Positions 25,522 to 34,689 of a stretch of 51,708 bases of DNA are shown here, piece after piece. Source of the stretch: Verrucomicrobiota bacterium (GTDB lineage: Bacteria > Verrucomicrobiota > Kiritimatiellia > Kiritimatiellales > Pontiellaceae); contig JAJRRI010000053.1 of the NCBI GenBank assembly GCA_024279685.1, positions 1-51,708 on the forward strand, written 5' to 3'. The notes under the pieces were generated by a model that saw only the letters and a program-made list of their open reading frames with translations, had not been told where the DNA came from and did no database searches. The position numbers and the translations under genes are program-made. Every line of letters starts with the position of its first letter. Positions within the stretch are counted from its first letter, which is position 1.

Positions 25522-27168
25522 CTATTCCCGTATTTCGGAAATTTGGCCATTAAAGGCTTCCACTACCGTTTTCACAACGGGATTCGCATACCATTTCGCT
25601 TCGCCGGTGTGACTCGCTGCAGGATTGTTGCTCGCCGTCGGAAGCACAGGATTCGCCGATAACGACGGGCGTTGATCGGGCTTGAGGGGTTCGAACACCA
25701 TACCGAGAAGGCGCCCCACACGTTTTTCGACCTCTCGAGCCAGCGCAAGTTTAATCCGGGGGTTGTCGAAACGCTCCAATTCGTTGGAAAATTCGGGATC
25801 GAATCCTACCACGAGGTGCGTGGCATCTGTACGTAGCGGAACGGTATCGAGAAAATAACGACGGGAAAGCGGGTCGGCTTTCGAAATATGGGCAACGATA
25901 TCGGGCCAATTTTTCAGCAGGAGGGGGGCCTCATCCCCGGGCGATGGCTTTTTTTTTTGCGGCGCGGTGGAGTTATCTTTCGAAGGCGAGTCGGCAATTA
26001 CAGCGAAGGCTGGCGCGCCAGATTTAAAGTTTTTTTTTAGCTCAGCCACCTGTTTAAGCAGCTCATTGAGCGTTACGGTTTCGGCGGCGCGCGAACAGCG
26101 AATCAGGCCGGTTTCAAGCAGGGTTTTCTTCGAGAGAGCATACCGCATGCGACCATCGGTTTCGACCAATGCATCGATAATGCGGAGTACACGACCGGCC
26201 TCAGTTTCGGCGGCCAGGTCCGTATAGAACTTCATTTGCGCCTCTGGCAGTTCGAGGACGGCTGCATCTTGTCCGGCATAAAGTACAATGAGCAAATTTC
26301 GGAAGTGTTCCATCAATTCCATCACCACGCGCTGGAGGTCTTTTCCAGCACGGTCCATCTCGGCAATGATATTAATGAGGCTGGGGATATCAGACTTCAG
26401 GATGGCGACGGACAGATTTTCAAGGACGTGGCGCGACACCAGGCCAAAGACAGTAAGTACATCGTCTTCTTCAATCGCTTTTCCTCGGAAGGAGATAATT
26501 TGATCGAGCGCGGATTCAGCATCGCGCAAACCGCCTTCGGCACCGCGTGCGATGGCCAGCAAAGCGTCTTCGGAAATGGTAACGCCCTCTTCGTCGCACC
26601 CTTTCCGAAGGCGATCGACGATGTCCTGTACGGAGATTCGACGGAGGTCAAAACGCTGACAGCGCGAGAGGATGGTGGGTAAAACCTTGTGTACGTCCGT
26701 CGTGGCAAAGATAAATTTAACGTGCGGCGGCGGCTCTTCGAGCGTCTTGAGAAGCGCATTGAAGGCCTGTGTCGAGAGCATGTGTACTTCGTCGATGATA
26801 TAGATTTTAAATAGGCTGCGGGAGGGAACATAGCGAGCGTTGTCGCGAAGGTCGCGGACTTGATCCACCCCGTTGTTGGAGGCTCCGTCGATTTCAATGA
26901 CATCGAGATTGTTCCCCGCCATCACTTCTTTGCAGGAGTCGCATACGTCGCATGGATAAGGCGTTGGACCTTTCTCACAATTGAGTGCCTTGGCCAGAAT
27001 TCGCGCGGAGGTCGTTTTTCCAATACCGCGGGAACCAATGAAGATATAGGCGTGCGCCACCCGGCCCGTCTCGATGGCATTGGTCAGTGTTCTAGTGACG
27101 TGTTCCTGCCCGACTACATCAGCAAATTGCTGCGGGCGCCATTTTCGTGCTAATACTTCATAAGCCAT
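25522..27168 (-). CDS. dnaX: DNA polymerase III subunits gamma/tau
   Basis: A 548-residue clamp-loader ATPase. It has Walker [10 protein letters not shown] (about residue 45), the zinc cysteines CDVCDSCKE (about 74-82), DEVHML Walker B, and the SRC sensor ([11 protein letters not shown]). The AAA core and oligomerisation domain run to about residue 370; the rest is the tau-type tail. A run of ten A residues at codons for QKKKPS (about residue 404) could allow slippage and yield a short gamma form. The SRP RNA lies upstream and ybaB and recR downstream. ATG 27168 follows AGGA. Confidence 0.95.
   Translation of the reverse strand: MAYEVLARKWRPQQFADVVGQEHVTRTLTNAIETGRVAHAYIFIGSRGIGKTTSARILAKALNCEKGPTPYPCDVCDSCKEVMAGNNLDVIEIDGASNNGVDQVRDLRDNARYVPSRSLFKIYIIDEVHMLSTQAFNALLKTLEEPPPHVKFIFATTDVHKVLPTILSRCQRFDLRRISVQDIVDRLRKGCDEEGVTISEDALLAIARGAEGGLRDAESALDQIISFRGKAIEEDDVLTVFGLVSRHVLENLSVAILKSDIPSLINIIAEMDRAGKDLQRVVMELMEHFRNLLIVLYAGQDAAVLELPEAQMKFYTDLAAETEAGRVLRIIDALVETDGRMRYALSKKTLLETGLIRCSRAAETVTLNELLKQVAELKKNFKSGAPAFAVIADSPSKDNSTAPQKKKPSPGDEAPLLLKNWPDIVAHISKADPLSRRYFLDTVPLRTDATHLVVGFDPEFSNELERFDNPRIKLALAREVEKRVGRLLGMVFEPLKPDQRPSLSANPVLPTASNNPAASHTGEAKWYANPVVKTVVEAFNGQISEIRE
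25949..25958 (-). other. A10 slippage site in dnaX
   Basis: The dnaX coding strand reads CAA AAA AAA AAG, ten A in a row, and contains the heptamer A AAA AAG used in Escherichia coli dnaX. Shifting by -1 gives AAA then GCC ATC GCC CGG GGA TGA, a stop within six codons; the +1 frame also stops soon. A stem GCCATC / GAT..GGC follows. A product of about 410 residues would match a gamma subunit. Confidence 0.6.
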
Positions 27169-27254
27169 GAATTAAATGTCCTGTCGAAATTAGTGCTGTG
27201 CACCCCTAGTCGATCGTCGGCCCGCAGCAAAGGTTTTGGTTTCGCGCTCCGCTC

Positions 27255-27343
27255 CGGATATTTCTGGCACCCGAAAAAACAAAGTTTACCGCTGCTGCCT
27301 TCCGACCCTGACGGGGTTCGCCCGTTCTCGTCGCCTAAAAACC
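27255..27343 (-). ncRNA. ffs: Signal recognition particle RNA (small type)
   Basis: On the minus strand GCGAACCCCGTCAGG, then GTCGGAAGGCAGCAGCGGTAA, is the SRP RNA core: the tetraloop GGAA is flanked by the Ffh-binding asymmetric bulges. Flanking arms GGCGACGAGAAC and GTTTTTTCGGGTGCC pair to close the stem. Ends are estimated from base pairing and may be off by about ten bases. It lies just upstream of dnaX in the same direction, as scr does in Bacillus. Confidence 0.85.
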
Positions 27344-27712
27344 ATCGCTTCAACACGTTCCACCAAAGATTACCGCCAGCCTTCTGCCTCATAGGGGAAT
27401 TCAATCCTGCTATAGCGGATTGCAGGTTACAGGCGACCGCTAAACGCCCATCTAGCACAGCAGAGAACAACATACGTGGAGCCATGATCGAAGGCAAGCC
27501 TCCAAGACAATAAGAAGGACTACAGAAGAGTAAAAAAATAGTGTGACAAGGCGCGGAATGATATGGAAGTTGGTTTTATTTTATTGGGGAACTTGTATTT
27601 CTGGGGGTGACTTCTCTCGGCGATCTCGCCGGGATGGGTGGCACAGAAACCAAGGCCGCGATCGTCGGATATTTCCATACCCACCCTCGCAGTCAGAGCG
27701 CATCGATTCGGG
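27344..27712. other. Intergenic region upstream of SRP RNA
   Basis: I see no gene between the SRP RNA and the lptF/G stop. The palindrome CGGCGAGATCGCCG lies near 27630 and ATCCGCTATAGCAGGAT near 27410-27425, the latter possibly a promoter element for the SRP RNA. No clear terminator for the upstream permease is visible. Confidence 0.35.
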
Positions 27713-28840
27713 TTAATTGGCTCTGCGAAGTAGAAATAGACCGCCGAACTGACCCACCACGATCGGTATCCAAGGAATGAGCCATGGGTAGAGCGCGGGC
27801 GTTTTATCGAAGGTATCGGAGAGGATCATAAAGATGTAGTAGACGAACATGATTGCCAAACTCATGACCATACCGATGGAAGACTCCTTGCGGTGCGAGG
27901 TCATCCCTAATGGGATAGCGATCAGGACAAACATGAAGGGCGAAAGCGCTAAGGCGATGCGTTGGTTGGCTTCCACTAGATTTCGGGAACGCTCGATCTG
28001 GGTGTCTTTTTCATTGAGCTGGGTGTTTTCTATTTCCGCATTTCGAATGTGGTAAGCCAGTTCAAAAATGGTCATGTTTTTTCGTTTTTTAGCCACGTTC
28101 TTTTCCCCGAGCAACTCGTTAAAATCCAGTCGAATGGGATAGTTCCGGGCGTTCACATAGCGAGTCTTACTGGAGTCGGCGGGATCGTTGGGGTCGGGGA
28201 TTTCGATGCGCACGTCGAAGAGGTCGATCTTCAGTTCTCCCTTTTCTTTATCGGCGGTCATGATGCCACTACCCGCACGGATGCTGCCCGTCACCTCGTC
28301 CGTCTCCCTGTCGATTTCATAGACGACGAGGTCGCGCACTCGGTTCTTATTTTTTTTTCCGACGTAGATCATATAGCCTGGGAATTCGCGGATGAATCGC
28401 CCTTCCTCCAACAACTTGATCGGATCCTCCACGCCCATGCCTTTGATCAATTGTCGGTTCGCATAGGTGGTCGAGGGGTAGACGACACAGTTGTTGTATA
28501 GACAAATTCCTGAAAGCAAGAGCGAGATGAACACGATGGGCGATGCGATCTGCCACATGCTCAATCCGCTACTTTTCATTGCGCTAATTTCGCTGTCGGA
28601 AGAGAGCCGGCCAAAAACGAGCAACGTTGCAAAAAGGGCACTAATGGGAATCGAATAGGCGAGCGAGTAGGGAATATTATAGAGGAAAAAACGCCCGACC
28701 ACACCGATGGAGATCCCACGCGCCATAATATCGATCACCTTGTAGATGGCCCCAATCGTAAAGGCAAAGGTAATTAGCAACATCGCCACGGAAAAAATGA
28801 TCAGGTAATCTTTCGCTAAATATTGATTCAGTTTGCGCAA
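27713..28840 (-). CDS. LptF/LptG-family LPS export permease
   Basis: A protein of about 375 residues of the YjgP/YjgQ type. About six membrane segments are visible: three in the first 110 residues, three from about 290 on, with a jellyroll-like periplasmic domain between (about 130-260). Such proteins form the LptB2FG complex that pulls LPS out of the inner membrane. I use TTG 28840 because AGGAG lies seven bases upstream; an earlier TTG at 28867 lacks one. Whether it is LptF or LptG cannot be decided. It is divergent from the lipid A acyltransferase gene. Confidence 0.85.
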   Translation of the reverse strand: MRKLNQYLAKDYLIIFSVAMLLITFAFTIGAIYKVIDIMARGISIGVVGRFFLYNIPYSLAYSIPISALFATLLVFGRLSSDSEISAMKSSGLSMWQIASPIVFISLLLSGICLYNNCVVYPSTTYANRQLIKGMGVEDPIKLLEEGRFIREFPGYMIYVGKKNKNRVRDLVVYEIDRETDEVTGSIRAGSGIMTADKEKGELKIDLFDVRIEIPDPNDPADSSKTRYVNARNYPIRLDFNELLGEKNVAKKRKNMTIFELAYHIRNAEIENTQLNEKDTQIERSRNLVEANQRIALALSPFMFVLIAIPLGMTSHRKESSIGMVMSLAIMFVYYIFMILSDTFDKTPALYPWLIPWIPIVVGQFGGLFLLRRAN

Positions 28841-28965
28841 AATTCGTTCTCCTAAGAAAAGGTACAATGTACTGACGAAGCCGAGCTAGCTCAAGTTAAG
28901 AGGCAATCGAGTTGCTGTCCTTTGTGAATCTCGTTTTAATGCAATCCAATCAATATTGGATATCC

Positions 28966-29883
28966 ATGAACCTACGTGAACAGATTGAATACGCCGCAAC
29001 GGCGGGAGTCCTGAAACTATGCCGCGTCCTCCCCGAAGGAGCCGTCTATTCCTTATTCAAGGGCTTCGGCTTGCTCATCCATGCCACTGCGGGGCGACGT
29101 CGCAGGCTTTCCCTTCGTAATACGGAAATCGTATTCCCCGAAAAAACACCGGCTGAGAGAAAGCTCATTGTAAAAAAAGCCTACCTCAATTTAACCGAAT
29201 CCATGGCCTTAAACACCTTGATCACCACCGGAAAAATATCCGACCAGCGCCTAATGGATATGGTCAACCCGACGGACTGGGAAAAACTTCACCTGCGACT
29301 TGCCGAATCAGAAACGGGCCTATTATTTTTCTCAGGGCACCTGGGGAACTGGGAGCTGATGGCCCAATATATTGGAATGAAAATCAAGAAAGAGTTCGGG
29401 ATTCCTTTCAACGCGATCGCCAGAAAAACCAATAATCAATTACTTGAAGACCGCATTGTGCGCCCTTCACGCGAACATTTCGGGGTGAATGTACTCTACA
29501 AAAAAAATGCCCTGATGCGTTCCGTTAAAGCGCTCAAGAGAGGTGAATCCGTCGGAACAATGATCGATCAACGCCTCAGTCTCCGGGAAGGAATTTCGGT
29601 TGATTTTTTTGGCAAGGCTGCGGGTACGAGTGCCATGCCCGCGCTGCTTCAGATTCGATTTGGCATTCCTACCCTTCCCTTTTTTATGATCAAATACGCG
29701 CCCCGAAAATATCGATTTTTGATTGGTGATCCCGTCCCATGGACCGACACCGGAGCTCCGATGAAGGAACAAGCTCAAGAACTAACCCGCATCCATCAAA
29801 AAATTCTAGAAGACATGATCAAAGAGTATCCAGATCAATGGTTCTGGATGCATAACCGTTGGGGCCTTCCAAAGGAAAAATGA
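28966..29883 (+). CDS. Lipid A acyltransferase, LpxL/LpxM family
   Basis: A 305-residue HtrB/LpxL-like late acyltransferase. The catalytic HX4E motif is in SGHLGNWELM (about residue 128), after a membrane-associated N-terminus. It transfers an acyl chain to lipid A on the inner membrane. The start ATG 28966 is chosen because MNLREQIEYAATAG fits the family; the longer frame from 28912 adds a hydrophobic stretch. Its stop TGA overlaps the ATG of the next gene. Confidence 0.9.
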   Translation: MNLREQIEYAATAGVLKLCRVLPEGAVYSLFKGFGLLIHATAGRRRRLSLRNTEIVFPEKTPAERKLIVKKAYLNLTESMALNTLITTGKISDQRLMDMVNPTDWEKLHLRLAESETGLLFFSGHLGNWELMAQYIGMKIKKEFGIPFNAIARKTNNQLLEDRIVRPSREHFGVNVLYKKNALMRSVKALKRGESVGTMIDQRLSLREGISVDFFGKAAGTSAMPALLQIRFGIPTLPFFMIKYAPRKYRFLIGDPVPWTDTGAPMKEQAQELTRIHQKILEDMIKEYPDQWFWMHNRWGLPKEK

Positions 29884-30836
29884 TGATGAGCGCATTGATC
29901 ATTAGCGATGGAAAACCTGGCCACTTCAATCAATCCATTGCCTATTGCAAACACCTGGGATTGGATTACGAAATCCTCGAAGTCGCCTATAAAAGTAAAA
30001 CGCACAAAGCCTTCTCTTACCTCCTCGATCGCCTAGGCATCTACTCGAAATCACTCTTTTCCAAAAACCCAAAGCCTAAAGCCCAAGGCCTTTCCTTCAT
30101 CGTCTCCACCGGCTCCACCACCTACTACGCCAATAAACTACTCGCCAAAAAATGGAGTCTTCCCAACATCGCCATCCTCCACCCTAAAGGCTATCGGCTC
30201 GATTTTACCCACATTTTTTGTCCCTTTTACGACCACCCGCCCCAACGCAATAACATTACCGAACTCCCCCTCAACCTCTGCGCCGCCGACCCCGCCTTCT
30301 TCCAAGACCAAGCGGCACGATTTGCGACCCAACACACGCCCAAAAAGCCAGCGATCGGCATCATCATCGGCGGCCCCAACGCCGTCTCCGACATTGATCC
30401 CGAACAGATCCGAAGCCAGTTGACCCAAATCTTCGCGTTGACAGAAGGCATGGAGCGCTGGGTCACTACCTCCCGCCGTACCCCGCCCGAAGTGGAACAG
30501 ATTATCGAAAGCTTCCCGTTCGACTACCAACTCATTAACTCGCGCGATCCCTACAACCCCGTTCCGGCCTTCATCCAGCTCTGCGAACGGCTCTTCGTGA
30601 CCTCCGATTCCGCCTCCATGCTCAGCGAATGCGCCAGCTTCGGCACCGCCAAAGTGGAGATCCTGATGAACCGGCAAACAAAATCGCCCAACAAGTTCGA
30701 GGAGCTCATCCATGGGTTGGAGGACCTCGGAGCCGTTCACGTATTTGATGGAACGCTCGGAACGGCCGATACGAAGATCGATCTCTCCGAATTGCTCCGC
30801 AAGCAAATAGCCGGTTTATCCTTAAAGTTCAATTGA
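29880..30836 (+). CDS. ELM1-family (DUF1022) glycosyltransferase-like protein
   Basis: A protein of about 318 residues of the ELM1/DUF1022 family, named after a plant mitochondrial fission protein. The N-terminus SDGKPGHFNQS and the central IIIGGPNAVSD and SDSASMLSECASFG patterns fit. Bacterial members are GT-B-like and often neighbour LPS genes. The start is one of three ATGs (29880, 29883, 29886); 29880 overlaps the lpxL stop. The function in the envelope is inferred from the neighbours. Confidence 0.7.
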   Translation: MMMSALIISDGKPGHFNQSIAYCKHLGLDYEILEVAYKSKTHKAFSYLLDRLGIYSKSLFSKNPKPKAQGLSFIVSTGSTTYYANKLLAKKWSLPNIAILHPKGYRLDFTHIFCPFYDHPPQRNNITELPLNLCAADPAFFQDQAARFATQHTPKKPAIGIIIGGPNAVSDIDPEQIRSQLTQIFALTEGMERWVTTSRRTPPEVEQIIESFPFDYQLINSRDPYNPVPAFIQLCERLFVTSDSASMLSECASFGTAKVEILMNRQTKSPNKFEELIHGLEDLGAVHVFDGTLGTADTKIDLSELLRKQIAGLSLKFN

Positions 30837-30861
30837 CAGCGAACGCCCGCCGACTTACTTT
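30833..30861 (+). promoter_or_regulatory. Likely vapBC promoter
   Basis: TTGACA at 30833-30838, overlapping the previous gene's stop, is 17 bases before TACTTT (30856-30861). It would start the toxin-antitoxin mRNA about 20 bases before the antitoxin ATG. Confidence 0.4.
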
Positions 30862-30887
30862 AATCTTACCAATAAAAGAGGTTAATC

Positions 30888-31142
30888 ATGATATCCACCA
30901 AGTTATCGAGCAAAGGCCAAGTCATTATTCCAAAAGCGATCCGATCCAGACATCACTGGGAAACGGGGCAGGAGTTCATTGTGATCAACCAGAAAGACAA
31001 CATCATCCTCAAACCCAAAGCACCATTCACCGAAACCTGTCTCGGAGAAGTTGAAGGTTTCCTGAAACATAACGGGAATCCCCTTTCACTTGAAGATATG
31101 GACAAAGCCATTCAGACAGGAATAAAGAGGCTGCATCAATGA
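30888..31142 (+). CDS. vapB: AbrB/MazE-type antitoxin (VapB)
   Basis: An 84-residue antitoxin. The N-terminus KLSSKGQVIIPKAIR is the swapped-hairpin AbrB DNA-binding domain; the C-terminal half wraps the toxin. ATG 30888 follows AAAGAGGTTAATC. It overlaps vapC by ATGA. It likely represses its own promoter. Confidence 0.88.
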   Translation: MISTKLSSKGQVIIPKAIRSRHHWETGQEFIVINQKDNIILKPKAPFTETCLGEVEGFLKHNGNPLSLEDMDKAIQTGIKRLHQ

Positions 31143-31528
31143 TCGCAGTCGATACTAATATTATTGTGCGGCTTCTGGTTCAAGACCATGAGCTACAATA
31201 CAAACAGGCGCACAAGATCTTCCACAAAGAAAATCTTTTTGTTCCCGACACCGTCCTGTTTGAAACAGAATGGGTGTTGCGCTACGCATACAAGTACTCA
31301 GGGAAAATGATTCACCAAGGCCTCATTCGACTACTCGGCCTTCCGAATGTCAGCGTAGTCGATGCAGTAAAAATCCACACTGCGCTCGAATGGTACAAAA
31401 ATGGAATCGATTTTTCCGAAGCCCTGCACCTTGCGGAAAGCGAGCACTGCGACCGCCTCGTCACGTTCGATAAAAAGTTTATCTCTAAATCAAAAAAACT
31501 ATCAACCTGCACGGTCACATCACCCTGA
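31139..31528 (+). CDS. vapC: PIN-domain toxin (VapC)
   Basis: A 129-residue PIN-domain ribonuclease. The four acidic active-site positions are visible: Asp5 (AVDTNI), Glu near 43 (LFETEWVL), Asp near 94 (GIDFSEAL) and Asp near 112 (TFDKKF). VapC toxins cut tRNA or other RNA. It is the second gene of a type II pair placed inside the LPS cluster and ends five bases before the next glycosyltransferase ATG. Confidence 0.9.
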   Translation: MIAVDTNIIVRLLVQDHELQYKQAHKIFHKENLFVPDTVLFETEWVLRYAYKYSGKMIHQGLIRLLGLPNVSVVDAVKIHTALEWYKNGIDFSEALHLAESEHCDRLVTFDKKFISKSKKLSTCTVTSP

Positions 31529-31533
31529 TCCCT

Positions 31534-32640
31534 ATGCACATTGCCCAACTATTGCCGGAATTAAACCAAGGAGGGATTGAAACCCTGATCCTCAGCCTCA
31601 ACCGCGAACTCGTCAAACGCGGGCATCGATCCACGGTTATCTCTAATGGAGGAACGCTGGCCGGCCAAATCGAAAACGATGGCGGACGACACATCACCCT
31701 CGACCTCTGCTCCAAAAACCCGCTGACCGTTCCTTTTCGCGTCAGCGCCCTCCGAACTCTGCTCTCCGACCTCCGCCCCTCCATTCTCCACGCCCATAGC
31801 CGCGTTCCCGCCTGGCTGGCCTGGTTTTCCAATAAAAAGCTCAACATCCCGTTCATCACCACCGTGCATGGATTCAACAGCGTCAGCAAATATAGCGCAA
31901 TCATGACCCAAGGCGACCGGGTCATCTGCGTCAGCCACCCGATCAAGGACTATATCCAGCAACACTATAAACCCGCAGATACCCGCATCGATATAATCCA
32001 CCCCGGCATCAACCCAGCCGAGTTCAATCCCGAAACGCTGGATCGCGATTGGATCAACAAATTCAAGGCGCAGTTCGGGCTCGATGGAAAATTTATCGTC
32101 ACAACGGTCGGGCGCATCACGGAATTGAAGGATTATGAAACCTTTATCCGGGCCATCGACCTCTGCGCAAAAAACGAGCCGAATATCCTCGGCCTGATCG
32201 TGGGCGGCGTGCGCCACGATAAACAGGATTATTACGAGCGTCTCCAGCAACTCGTCCGCGAGCTTCAACTTGAATCGCATATCCATTTTACAGGCAGCCA
32301 AACGCACCTCGCCGAGATCTACACGCTGAGTGCCCTACTCGTCTCCTGCTCAAAAAAACCCGAAAGTTTTGGGCTCACCCTCATCGAATCTCTCGCCATG
32401 AACACCCCAGTCATTGCCACCCGGCACGGTGGACCGCTCGATATTATCCACGAAGGGAAAAATGGATGCCTCTTCGAACCACAACACCCTGAGGAGCTGG
32501 CCAAAAAAATGAGCGCAGAAAGCGCCCATCCCGCCACCTCCCTTCGGCTCGATACGTTAAAACGATTCGGGATTGATCGCATGCTCGACGCCACCATCGA
32601 AACCTACCAAAAAACAATTCAAGTTCGCGAAAAAAAATAA
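31534..32640 (+). CDS. GT4-family glycosyltransferase
   Basis: A 368-residue GT-B enzyme. The N-terminal half begins MHIAQLLPELNQGGIETLIL, typical of sugar transferases in LPS clusters; the C-terminal half has VGRITELKDYETFIRA and the EX7E motif in KPESFGLTLIESLAMNTPVI. It likely adds a sugar to a lipid-linked oligosaccharide at the inner membrane. It starts five bases after vapC and is followed by a 170-base gap before the ABC exporter. Confidence 0.9.
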   Translation: MHIAQLLPELNQGGIETLILSLNRELVKRGHRSTVISNGGTLAGQIENDGGRHITLDLCSKNPLTVPFRVSALRTLLSDLRPSILHAHSRVPAWLAWFSNKKLNIPFITTVHGFNSVSKYSAIMTQGDRVICVSHPIKDYIQQHYKPADTRIDIIHPGINPAEFNPETLDRDWINKFKAQFGLDGKFIVTTVGRITELKDYETFIRAIDLCAKNEPNILGLIVGGVRHDKQDYYERLQQLVRELQLESHIHFTGSQTHLAEIYTLSALLVSCSKKPESFGLTLIESLAMNTPVIATRHGGPLDIIHEGKNGCLFEPQHPEELAKKMSAESAHPATSLRLDTLKRFGIDRMLDATIETYQKTIQVREKK

Positions 32641-32813
32641 ACCCTCTATTCTCGCCGGACAAAAAAGAGAGGCCCCGCCTATGCGGCTAGCCGCCCACAA
32701 AGCCAAGTCATATTACCTTCGGTTTAAGGGAGATGAATTTCCCATGTTTGCTCTTTGCTCTTGAGTCTCTTTTTCTGGTATTCTTGTGCTCTATTTTACA
32801 GGTACATTAGCGT

Positions 32814-34631
32814 ATGAGTTTCGCAAAAAAAGAACCCTTAAATTGGAAGATCCTTAAGCGACTGTTTCCTTATGTTAAACCATACCGCTTGCGTCTATTT
32901 TCAGGAATTTTGTTTGGTCTCCTTTACGGCGTGGCCTCATTCGGGGTACTGGCCGCTCTGGGCTGGACGACTGGACTCATTTCTGGCGATGATCTAAGTA
33001 ACATGGCTTCAGCGCCGGGTCTTCCGGCGATGCCCCAAGGCGGAGAAGGGCGACTCGAACTCAATCAGGTGATCAAAGCGGTCGCGCTACTCCCCCTTAT
33101 TGCGGTGCTTCAGGGACTCATCTTTTTTGCCGGAAAGTATTTCGTCGAATGGGTCGGGAATCGAGTGGTTGCGGATATTCGCCTGAAACTTTTCGCGCAT
33201 ATCCATGCCCTGCCGATGCAGTTTTTCTCGCAAAGCCGCGCGGGTGATTTGATTTCGCGAATCACCAACGATACCAGTATTCTTACTGGGTTTGTGGCCA
33301 ATGTGATTGCCGATGCCATCCGCGCTCCCTTCACCCTGATCGGCTCCATCGCCATTATGTTCTGGCGCGACTGGGAGCTTGCTCTCATGGCCTTGGTGGT
33401 CTTCCCCCTCTGCATCGCACCCATCGCCCTCATCAGCCGCCGAATTCGAAAGGCGGCCAAAAGAGGGCAGGAAAATACTTCGGATATGCTCTCGGTGGTT
33501 CAGGAGTCTATCGGCGGAGCGGTGGTGGTTAAGGCCTTCCAAATGGAAAAAGAAGAGGAGGCCCGATTTCACACCTTTAACACGCAGGTATTTAAGATGA
33601 CCATGCGCCAAGCCCGCGGATTCGCCCTCGGCGAACCCCTCATGACCGGAGCTTCCGCCCTCTCCATGGCTGGCATCGTGGTCTATGCATATATGAACCA
33701 GTTACCCCTTTCGGTACTCATTACCTTTGGTGCGGCCATGATCAACATGTACAAACCGGCCAAAAAACTGAGCCAACTTCACATGCAAATTAACCGAGTT
33801 ATCCCCAGTGCAGAACGAGTTTTTGAGATCCTTGATACCGAAAACACCATCTCCAACCGACCGGAAGCCACCCTATTTCAAGGCCCCGTGGAATCCGTTG
33901 AGTTTAAAAAGGTCTCCTTCGCATATGGAGATAAAAAGGTCCTCGACGATATCAACTTGACGGTGAACTCAGGGCAAAGCATCGCTTTCGTCGGGAGTTC
34001 GGGCGCAGGAAAAACCACGCTGGTTAACCTGATCCCTCGTTTCTTCGATGTAACGGAAGGCCACGTAGAACTGAACGGAAAAGATCTTCGAAATTATACG
34101 GTGCACTCTCTCCGGAAGCAGATTGGTATTGTGACTCAGCGAACCATTTTATTTAACCGTAGCGTGGCCGATAATATTTCATACGGTAGTCAAGATGCCA
34201 CACGCGAACAGATTGAACGTGCCGCCCAACGCGCCAACGCCCATCAATTTATTACGGAACTTGAAAACGGCTACGACACCGTGATCGGCGAACAAGCCGC
34301 CCTGCTCTCCGGTGGCATGGCGCAGCGTGTGGCTATTGCTCGGGCGTTGCTCCGCAACCCACCGATTCTCATTCTTGATGAAGCCACTAGTGCGCTCGAC
34401 AATGAAAGCGAGCGGCTCGTCCAGGGGGCCCTCAATGAACTCATGAAAGATCGCACCGTTTTCGTCATTGCCCACCGCCTATCTACCATCATCCACGCCG
34501 ACTCCATCGTGGTGATGGACCAAGGAAAAATCGTCGAACAAGGTCCCCATACCGAACTGCTCAAAAAAGCGGGGAAATACAAATATTTCCACGACATGCA
34601 GTTTTCCGAAACCGCACCGAAGACAGAATGA
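32814..34631 (+). CDS. MsbA-like lipid A/lipid exporter ABC transporter
   Basis: A 605-residue half transporter: six membrane helices (about 20-330), then an ABC domain. Walker A GSSGAGKTT, Walker B ILILDEATSALD and the His switch VIAHRLSTI are present. The signature reads LLSGGMAQRV with Met in place of the usual Gln. Its place between LpxL and polysaccharide genes fits flipping of lipid A core; lipid or oligosaccharide export cannot be excluded. A gap of about 170 bases separates it from the GT4 gene and may hold its promoter. Confidence 0.85.
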   Translation: MSFAKKEPLNWKILKRLFPYVKPYRLRLFSGILFGLLYGVASFGVLAALGWTTGLISGDDLSNMASAPGLPAMPQGGEGRLELNQVIKAVALLPLIAVLQGLIFFAGKYFVEWVGNRVVADIRLKLFAHIHALPMQFFSQSRAGDLISRITNDTSILTGFVANVIADAIRAPFTLIGSIAIMFWRDWELALMALVVFPLCIAPIALISRRIRKAAKRGQENTSDMLSVVQESIGGAVVVKAFQMEKEEEARFHTFNTQVFKMTMRQARGFALGEPLMTGASALSMAGIVVYAYMNQLPLSVLITFGAAMINMYKPAKKLSQLHMQINRVIPSAERVFEILDTENTISNRPEATLFQGPVESVEFKKVSFAYGDKKVLDDINLTVNSGQSIAFVGSSGAGKTTLVNLIPRFFDVTEGHVELNGKDLRNYTVHSLRKQIGIVTQRTILFNRSVADNISYGSQDATREQIERAAQRANAHQFITELENGYDTVIGEQAALLSGGMAQRVAIARALLRNPPILILDEATSALDNESERLVQGALNELMKDRTVFVIAHRLSTIIHADSIVVMDQGKIVEQGPHTELLKKAGKYKYFHDMQFSETAPKTE

Positions 34632-34689
34632 TTACAGTACGGAGTAAGACCATCCTAAACTATAATTCTACCCTAGCGAGGCCTAAGCA

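Noticed and set aside
30138-30806. Minus-strand frame of 222 codons
   Set aside because: Antisense to the ELM1-like gene, glycine/valine-rich shadow.
31561-32307. Minus-strand frame of 248 codons
   Set aside because: Opposite the GT4 gene; no recognisable motif and no ribosome-binding site.
32681-32764. 27-codon frame before the MsbA-like gene
   Set aside because: No ribosome-binding site; composition unlike a gene.
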